Of a stretch of DNA of 64,000 nucleotides, positions 59,013 through 64,000 are shown piece by piece; the first letter of the stretch is position 1; each line of letters opens with the position of its first letter. The translations under genes were made by a program, and so were the position numbers. This DNA is from Pseudomonas marginalis (GTDB lineage: Bacteria; Pseudomonadota; Gammaproteobacteria; Pseudomonadales; Pseudomonadaceae), in assembly GCF_008692035.1 (NCBI RefSeq), contig NZ_VTFG01000005.1, positions 1 to 64,000 of the forward strand, read 5' to 3'. The notes beneath the pieces were generated by a model. That model had not been told where the DNA came from, made no database searches, and saw nothing but the letters and a program-made list of their open reading frames with translations.

Positions 59013-59843
59013 TCAGCGTTTATACGCCTGCAGGCCAGGCTTGATGCTCTTGTCGTCGAGGAACTGCTTCATGCCCTGCTCGCGACCGCCTTCGGTGTCG
59101 AGCAGGCGCGACTGATCGAGCTTGGCGTAGAGGTAATCCTCGTTCTGCTCCCAGGTCAATTCGCGGCAGCGCTTGAAGCCATGCTTGGCGGCACGCAGCA
59201 CCACCGGGTTTTTCTCCAGCAGGTTGCGCGCCAGTTCAATGGTCACTTCGCGCAGTTGAGCCAGCGGCACGCTTTCGTTGACCAGGCCCATTTCGGCGGC
59301 TTTCTGCCCGCCAAAGGTCTTGCCGGTCATGATGTAGTACAGCGATTGGCGATGGCCCACGGTGTCGGCCATGGCCTTGCTCACCAGGTTGCCCGGCGGG
59401 ATGCCCCAGTTGATTTCCGAAAGGCCGAAGGTCGCTTCGTCCGCACAGATCGCCAGGTCGCAGGCCACCAGCGGGCTGAAGCCACCGCCGAAGCACCAGC
59501 CATTGACCATGGCGATGGTCGGCTTGGCGTACATGCGCAGCAGTTTCCATTGCCATTGCGAGGCTTCGCGACGGATTTTTTCCTGGAGGATTTCCGGGCC
59601 GGCGTCCACTTCGCGGAAGTATTCCTTGAGGTCCATGCCGGCGGTCCAGGCTTCGCCCGCGCCAGTCAGCACCAGCACGCCGGCGGCAGGGTCCTGCTCG
59701 AGGGTTTCGAGGACGTCGATCATTTCCCGGTTCAGGGTCGGGCTCATGGCGTTGCGTTTTTCCGGACGATTGAGAATGACCCAGGCGATGCCTTCTTCGA
59801 TCTCAACCTTGACGGTGGTCCAACGGCCTTCGTAATTGCTCAT
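59013..59843 (-). CDS. ech: p-Hydroxycinnamoyl-CoA hydratase/lyase
   Basis: Crotonase-fold enzyme that hydrates feruloyl-CoA and cleaves it to vanillin and acetyl-CoA, 276 residues, the usual length. Counting from the ATG at 59843, Tyr75, Ser123 (GGGFSPL) and Glu143 (LSEINWG) fall at the positions described for the P. fluorescens enzyme. The oxyanion region is seen at WTAGMDLKEY. First gene of the minus-strand operon, with the MarR gene divergent. Confidence 0.93.
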   Translation of the reverse strand: MSNYEGRWTTVKVEIEEGIAWVILNRPEKRNAMSPTLNREMIDVLETLEQDPAAGVLVLTGAGEAWTAGMDLKEYFREVDAGPEILQEKIRREASQWQWKLLRMYAKPTIAMVNGWCFGGGFSPLVACDLAICADEATFGLSEINWGIPPGNLVSKAMADTVGHRQSLYYIMTGKTFGGQKAAEMGLVNESVPLAQLREVTIELARNLLEKNPVVLRAAKHGFKRCRELTWEQNEDYLYAKLDQSRLLDTEGGREQGMKQFLDDKSIKPGLQAYKR

Positions 59844-59908
59844 GGCGGTACGCTCTTGTTCTGGGTTTGAAGATGATTCGAAATTAAACCGCAAATATAG
59901 TTATGTCA

Positions 59909-59921
59909 ATTAACCATTAAT
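59909..59921. promoter_or_regulatory. AT-rich inverted repeat in ech/ferR divergent promoter
   Basis: ATTAACCATTAAT is an inverted repeat (ATTAA, three bases, TTAAT), 66 bp upstream of ech, in a short AT-rich stretch (59880-59945) between divergent genes. MarR-family proteins bind such sites. An ATTAATCC octamer here is also found near the MFS gene at 62185. The assignment to the adjacent MarR protein is tentative. Confidence 0.45.
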
Positions 59922-60056
59922 CCGGATAACCAATATTTTTACGCGATGAAACCTGCGTTTTCCAGGCGTTGTGAAAAGCCGGCATAGCCATGGCGCGCCA
60001 ACCCCGGCAAACTAGATAGCCTTCTTAACCTCCACCTTCTGAGGATTGCACTGCCA

Positions 60057-60545
60057 ATGGCCAAGCCTTCCACCATCGCCGCCGCCAGCCAGGCCCTGCC
60101 CGACAACGACGAGGTACGGCCGCCGCTGGATTCAGCCCTGGACGATCTGATCGGCTACGCCATGCGCCGCGCCCAGCTCAAGCTGTTCCAGAACCTGATC
60201 GGCCGGCTGTCGGACCACGACCTGCGCCCTGCACAGTTCTCGGCCCTGGCGATCATCGAGCAGAACCCCGGGCTGATGCAGGCCGACCTGGCCCGCGCCC
60301 TGGCCATCGAGCCGCCCCAGGTAGTGCCGTTGCTGAACAAGCTGGAAAGCCGCGCCCTCGCCGTGCGGGTGCGCTGCAAGCCGGACAAGCGCTCCTACGG
60401 GATCTTCCTCAGCAAGAGCGGCGAAATCCTGCTCAAGGAACTCAAGGCCATCGCCGCCCAGAGTGACCTGGACGCCACGGCCGCCCTTGACGCCCAGGAA
60501 CGCGAAGAGCTGCTGCGCCTGCTGAAGAAGGTCTATCAGGACTGA
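60057..60545 (+). CDS. MarR-family regulator of hydroxycinnamate catabolism
   Basis: 162-residue MarR protein, with N-terminal dimer helix and winged helix LMQADLARALAIEPPQVVPLLNKLESRALAVRVRCKPDKRSYGIFLS (about residues 76-122). By position, divergent from ech, it corresponds to the FerR/FerC-type repressors that respond to feruloyl-CoA. The start at ATG 60057 is preceded by GAGGATTG at a rather long spacing. Its stop lies five bases from the convergent OprD-type gene. Confidence 0.85.
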   Translation: MAKPSTIAAASQALPDNDEVRPPLDSALDDLIGYAMRRAQLKLFQNLIGRLSDHDLRPAQFSALAIIEQNPGLMQADLARALAIEPPQVVPLLNKLESRALAVRVRCKPDKRSYGIFLSKSGEILLKELKAIAAQSDLDATAALDAQEREELLRLLKKVYQD

Positions 60546-60550
60546 GCGGC

Positions 60551-61876
60551 CTACCAGAGCGCCACGGTGTAGAGGACCAGGAAACGGGTCTGGTTTTCAT
60601 CGCGAAACGCCGCGCCGCTCGGGAAGTCATTGCGGTAGATCGACTTGCGCGCCATGAACCCGACGTTCTTCAGCGGGCCGTCCTGGATCACATACCCCAA
60701 CTCCATCTGGAACTCGCGCTCCTTGCGGTCCTCGGCATTGAAAGCGGCCAGTTCGATGTTGTCGCCGCGCACATAGCGCAGCCGACTCTTGAGCCCCGGC
60801 ACACCCGCTGCGGCGAAGTCGTAGTCATAGATGGCTTGCCAGGTGCGCTCCTTGGCGTTGAGAAAGTCCGAGCTCATGGTCAGCTCGCTCATGCCCATCA
60901 ACTCGGTGCCGGAGATATAGGGTGTGGCCGTCTCCCCGCTTGAGTGCATGTAGCCAAGGCTGACGCGATGGCCGCCCAGGCGATAGCCGAACAGCGCCGA
61001 GAGGTTGCGGTTATCCACCTTGCCCGCCTTGGCACTGCCGTCCTCGCGGCTGAAAAAGCTGCGCAGGTCGCTGGTGAGCACGCCATCGCCCAACGGCAGG
61101 TTGTGCAGCAGTGCCAGGGTGTCCTGCTGGTAGAGGTCGGCGACCTGGGAGTGATAGACGCGCAGGCTGAGGTCTTTGTTGACCTGATAGTCCCCGCCCA
61201 TATACGCCAGGTGCGACGTGGTGGCGGTGGCGTTGAACCGCCGGTTGGGCGAAGCGATGGTCATGGCCTGGTAGTCGGTGGAGTCGCGCTTGTTGATGCG
61301 GTCGATGTAGCCGGTGTTGAAGGTCAGGCCATCGATGTCCTTGGAGCTCAAGGTGGTGCCGCGAAAGGTTTGCGGCAACAGGCGCGACGGGCTGGCAAAG
61401 GCGAACGGCAGGAAGATCGACACATCGCCGGCCTTCACCGTGGTTTGCGCAAACCGCAGCTTGGCAGTCGGGGCCAGGCGCGAGTACTCATCGGCGGAGC
61501 GCTTGTCGCTGGCCGACACCGGCAGCAACTCGGTGCCGCTGCGGTCCGGCGACGAGTCGAGCTTGACCCCCATCAACCCGCGCACATCCAGGCCGAAGCC
61601 CACCGGGCCCGGGGTGTAGCCCGATTCCAGGTTGAGGATGAACGCCTGGGCCCATTCCCGCGCGGCGGTCTTCGCTCCGTCGTCCTTGTAGTCGCGGTCC
61701 AGGTAGTAATTGCGCAAGGTCAAGGTGCCGTGGCTGTCGTCGATAAAGCCTGCGGCCCATAGCGAAGTGGGCAAGACGCTCAAGGCCAGGCATGCCATGA
61801 GCAGGCGTGGGGTATTGTTCGACACACAGGCGACGGGCGCCGTTGCAACGGCGTGCTCCATAGGGAGTTCTGGCAT
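60551..61876 (-). CDS. OprD-family porin (aromatic acid type)
   Basis: Outer-membrane channel of the OprD family, about 441 residues, with signal peptide (LLMACLALSVLPTSLWA) and mature start AGFIDDSHGTLTLRNYYLDRDY, typical of OprD. Further features are REWAQAFILNLESGYTPGPVGFGLDVRGLMG and RGTTLSSKDIDGLTFNTGYIDRIN. It ends in RFLVLYTVALW. Position near ferulate and vanillate genes points to uptake of aromatic acids (VanP/OpdK-like). The start is uncertain between ATG 61876 and ATG 61861, since neither has a strong ribosome binding site. Confidence 0.83.
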   Translation of the reverse strand: MPELPMEHAVATAPVACVSNNTPRLLMACLALSVLPTSLWAAGFIDDSHGTLTLRNYYLDRDYKDDGAKTAAREWAQAFILNLESGYTPGPVGFGLDVRGLMGVKLDSSPDRSGTELLPVSASDKRSADEYSRLAPTAKLRFAQTTVKAGDVSIFLPFAFASPSRLLPQTFRGTTLSSKDIDGLTFNTGYIDRINKRDSTDYQAMTIASPNRRFNATATTSHLAYMGGDYQVNKDLSLRVYHSQVADLYQQDTLALLHNLPLGDGVLTSDLRSFFSREDGSAKAGKVDNRNLSALFGYRLGGHRVSLGYMHSSGETATPYISGTELMGMSELTMSSDFLNAKERTWQAIYDYDFAAAGVPGLKSRLRYVRGDNIELAAFNAEDRKEREFQMELGYVIQDGPLKNVGFMARKSIYRNDFPSGAAFRDENQTRFLVLYTVALW

Positions 61877-62184
61877 GTTCGATGTCCATTTTTTGTTGTT
61901 GTTTTTGGGGTGGCACACGCTCGGCCCGGTCGGCTTCGCGAGCCAAGAATGGAAACAGCCGGCGGTGCCCGTCAACCGCAACTGAGCGATAATCGAACAT
62001 TAATAAAGCTATCTATTTTTTAGTTGCATATGAATCAACATCGCAAGCTAATGAATTACATGGATTTATTCATGTTTTATGGGCGGATTAATCCACGATT
62101 CATTTTTTAGTTATCTTTGTTATCTTAATCACCAGCAGCCACTCGCGCTCGTCACCACAACAAAAACAACAATGAGGTTTGCCC
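61877..62184. other. Divergent AT-rich control region between oprD-type and MFS genes
   Basis: 308 bases without a gene. About 61990-62140 is markedly AT-rich compared with its surroundings. It contains a perfect palindrome GGATTAATCC (62085-62094) and an inverted pair ATGAAT/ATTCAT (62051-62056 and 62068-62073). These are candidate operators for the two divergent transport genes. No RNA gene or terminator was recognised. Confidence 0.5.
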
Positions 62185-63393
62185 ATGGACAGTCCATCGC
62201 GTCGTTCGACGCTGACTATTGCGTTGTGCTTTATCGTTGCGCTGATCGAAGGGTTCGATCTGCAGGCCGCCGGCACTGCCGCCGCCGGGTTACGTCAAAC
62301 GTTCGCCCTGGATCCGAAGATGCTCGGCTGGGTGTTCAGCGTCGGCATCATCGGCCTGCTGCCGGGGGCGTTCTTCGGCGGCTGGGTCGCCGACCGCATC
62401 GGGCGCAAGAAAATCCTGGTGGGTGCCGTGCTGCTGTTCGGGCTGTTTTCCCTGAGCACCGCGTTTGTCGACAGCTACGCCAGCCTGTTGCTGGTGCGCT
62501 TTCTCACCGGCCTGGGCCTGGGCGCCGCACTGCCCAACCTGATCGCGCTGTGCGCCGAAGCAGTGAGCGAACGCAACCGGGGCACGGCCATCAGCGTGAT
62601 GTACTGCGGGGTGCCGCTGGGTGGCGCATTGGCCGCGGTGGTGGCGATGTTTTCCAGTGAGCACTGGCAGACCACCTTTATCATCGGTGGCCTGGCGCCG
62701 TTGCTCGCCGTGCCGTTGATGATCCTGCTGCTGCCGGAGTCCAGCGCCTTTCGCCAACAGCGCGACACTACGCACGGCGCCCGCCCTTCTACCGGCCAGG
62801 CGCTGTTCGGCGAAGGTCGCGCCCGCACCACATTGGCGTTGTGGCTCAGCTATTTCTTCACCCTGACCGTGATGTACATGCTGCTTAACTGGCTGCCGTC
62901 GCTGTTGCTGGAGCAGGGTTTCAGCAAACCCCAGGCGGGCATGGTGCAGATGCTCTTCAATATCGGCGGCGCCCTCGGCTCGCTGCTCGGCGGCGTGCTG
63001 CTGGACCGCTGCAATGCCGTCAAAGTGGTGCTGGGTGTGTATGCCGGGTTGCTGGCGGCATTGGCCGGAGTCGGGTTGTCGGTGGGCATCGTGCCCATGG
63101 CCATCGCCGGTTTTGCCGCCGGCCTGTTCGTGATGGCCGCGCAGTTGGTGCTGTACGCATCGGCACCGCCCTCCTACCCGACCTCGGTACGCGCCACCGG
63201 TGTCGGTGCCGCGGTGGCCGTCGGCCGCCTGGGTTCGGTGGCCGGGCCGCTGGCGGCCGGGCAACTGCTCGCCGCCGGCGCCGGCACCGCCGGGGTACTG
63301 CTGGCGACCTCCCCCGGGGTGGTGATTGCCGCACTGACCATCATCAGCGTGATGGTGCGTACGGCGCCCACTAGAACTTATGCAGCCAATTGA
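62185..63393 (+). CDS. Aromatic-acid MFS permease (AAHS type)
   Basis: 402-residue permease with 12 predicted spans. The AAHS-type first span has IALCFIVALIEGFDLQAAGTAA, including the Asp of the conserved GFD motif. The loop 2-3 motif is GWVADRIGRKKIL and loop 8-9 has GGVLLDRCNAVKV. Related to VanK, PcaK and MhpT. The ATG at 62185 follows GAGGTTTGCCC; a TTG at 62179 is less likely. Probably imports a hydroxycinnamate, vanillate or hydroxyphenylpropionate. Its 3' end overlaps a convergent outer-membrane channel gene by 23 bp. Confidence 0.83.
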   Translation: MDSPSRRSTLTIALCFIVALIEGFDLQAAGTAAAGLRQTFALDPKMLGWVFSVGIIGLLPGAFFGGWVADRIGRKKILVGAVLLFGLFSLSTAFVDSYASLLLVRFLTGLGLGAALPNLIALCAEAVSERNRGTAISVMYCGVPLGGALAAVVAMFSSEHWQTTFIIGGLAPLLAVPLMILLLPESSAFRQQRDTTHGARPSTGQALFGEGRARTTLALWLSYFFTLTVMYMLLNWLPSLLLEQGFSKPQAGMVQMLFNIGGALGSLLGGVLLDRCNAVKVVLGVYAGLLAALAGVGLSVGIVPMAIAGFAAGLFVMAAQLVLYASAPPSYPTSVRATGVGAAVAVGRLGSVAGPLAAGQLLAAGAGTAGVLLATSPGVVIAALTIISVMVRTAPTRTYAAN

Positions 63394-64000
63394 GCACCAG
63401 TTTGTTGCCCTGCGTGCGGTTCTCCGCCTGCTGCTCGAAGTAGGCGTTTACCGATAGCACGTCTTCCTTGCTGAACCCGTAGACCAGGCCTGGGCCAATG
63501 GCCCAGACCTTCTCCCGGCGCCCGCTCACGGCGTGCCCATCGACCTGGGTGTCGGTGATCTGCTTCAACCAGTAGCCGTTAACCCCCACGCTCAGTTGCT
63601 GGCTCACGGCATATTGCAGGGTCAGGTTGGCATGCAACGCCTGCCCGGCCTGGGTATCGGAAACATCCCCGAAGCCTGCCTGCGGATCATCGTTCTTGCC
63701 ATTCCACAGGTACATGAACCGCCCGCTCGTCGACCACTTCGGGCTGAACCAGTACGTCGCCGCGTAATACGGGTTGAATGACCAGAAGTTGCTGCCTGGG
63801 TTGATCGAGCGCTTGCGGTCATAGGCGCCCACCGGCACCGAGATATCGGCTTCGATACGTTGGGTCAACAGCGGGCTGCCATCGGCGCGGCTCAGGGTCG
63901 GCAGTTGCAGGAAGGGCCCCACAATCACATCACCAAAGCCGGCGCGAGAACTCAGGGCCGCATTGTTCAACCCGTCGTCGACATCCACATGGGCCAGGGA
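63371..64000 (-). CDS. Outer-membrane channel, phenol MetA-degradation-like family (5' truncated by window)
   Basis: The last 209 residues or so of a PF13557-like beta-barrel protein, related to those at 17963 and 42401. The open frame runs past the window edge (SLAHVDVDDGLNN...), so start and signal peptide are not visible. Seen are the family core DISVPVGAYDRKRSINPGSNFWSFNPYYAATYW, barrel strands such as LQYAVSQQLSVGVNGYW, and the terminal NKLVLNWLHKF. Encoded tail to tail with the aromatic MFS permease, overlapping it by 23 bp. A third example of this family near an MFS gene in the window. Confidence 0.8.
   Translation of the reverse strand, partial: SLAHVDVDDGLNNAALSSRAGFGDVIVGPFLQLPTLSRADGSPLLTQRIEADISVPVGAYDRKRSINPGSNFWSFNPYYAATYWFSPKWSTSGRFMYLWNGKNDDPQAGFGDVSDTQAGQALHANLTLQYAVSQQLSVGVNGYWLKQITDTQVDGHAVSGRREKVWAIGPGLVYGFSKEDVLSVNAYFEQQAENRTQGNKLVLNWLHKF

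Noticed and set aside
1..64000. CRISPR arrays, insertion sequences, prophage genes, tRNA or rRNA genes
   Set aside because: No regularly spaced repeats, transposase-like or phage-like proteins, or recognisable RNA gene sequences were found on reading both strands.

Overview
The window looks like chromosomal DNA of a fluorescent-group Pseudomonas. The reasons are GC-rich coding sequence, Pseudomonas REP repeats, OprD and KdgM porins, and full-length matches by recall to Pseudomonas catabolic gene sets (udh, hpa, van, and ech-vdh-fcs). No rRNA, tRNA, insertion sequence, phage gene or CRISPR array was seen. Almost every gene belongs to uptake and breakdown of plant-derived carbon: pectin sugars, hydroxycinnamates, vanillate, and 4-hydroxyphenylacetate or aromatic amines.

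Region 1 (1-14.2 kb) is a galacturonate/pectin locus. It encodes a secreted GH28 polygalacturonase, a KdgM porin, a peptide-type ABC transporter with two paralogous binding proteins, uronate dehydrogenase (udh), galactarolactone cycloisomerase (gci), 5-dehydro-4-deoxyglucarate dehydratase (kdgD) and a GntR/FadR regulator. Five copies of a 13-bp palindrome (GTYRT-N3-AYRAC) lie in the promoters of gntR, kdgM-udh, gci-ABC and kdgD, so a whole regulon can be read from the sequence. A PAS-GGDEF diguanylate cyclase follows.

Region 2 (15.2-20 kb) is an amidase / MFS / outer-membrane-channel operon with an AraC-type activator.

Region 3 (20.1-29.5 kb) is the homoprotocatechuate meta-cleavage operon hpaG1-G2-E-D-F-X-H-I, with divergent hpaA and two HpaR-like MarR genes, one at each end. 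A GTTAA-N4-TTAAC operator occurs at the hpaG promoter and upstream of the second hpaR, and a one-mismatch copy lies upstream of an AraC gene at 36.2 kb.

Region 4 (29.7-49.6 kb) appears to feed that pathway with amines and aldehydes. It holds a DAO-type FAD amine oxidase with a cupin, two LuxR-type regulators, a translationally coupled MoaF-SDR-SDR operon, TetR and FeaR-like AraC regulators, an APC permease with a DUF3156 partner, a porin, a soluble PAS chemoreceptor, an OMP-MFS-deacetylase operon, the two-component 4-hydroxyphenylacetate 3-hydroxylase (C1 reductase with a MarR-like tail, and C2 oxygenase), and a divergent phenylacetaldehyde-type dehydrogenase. The inferred flow is aromatic amine, aldehyde, 4-hydroxyphenylacetate, homoprotocatechuate, hpa operon.

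Region 5 (49.6-64 kb) covers ferulate and vanillate: vanA-vanB with vanR and VanR-type GGATCC palindromes, the ech-vdh-fcs-aat-acd operon with a MarR regulator, an OprD porin, an aromatic-acid MFS permease, and a 5'-truncated outer-membrane channel gene at the window edge. Ferulate is converted to vanillin and vanillate and then to protocatechuate; ring cleavage of protocatechuate is not in the window.
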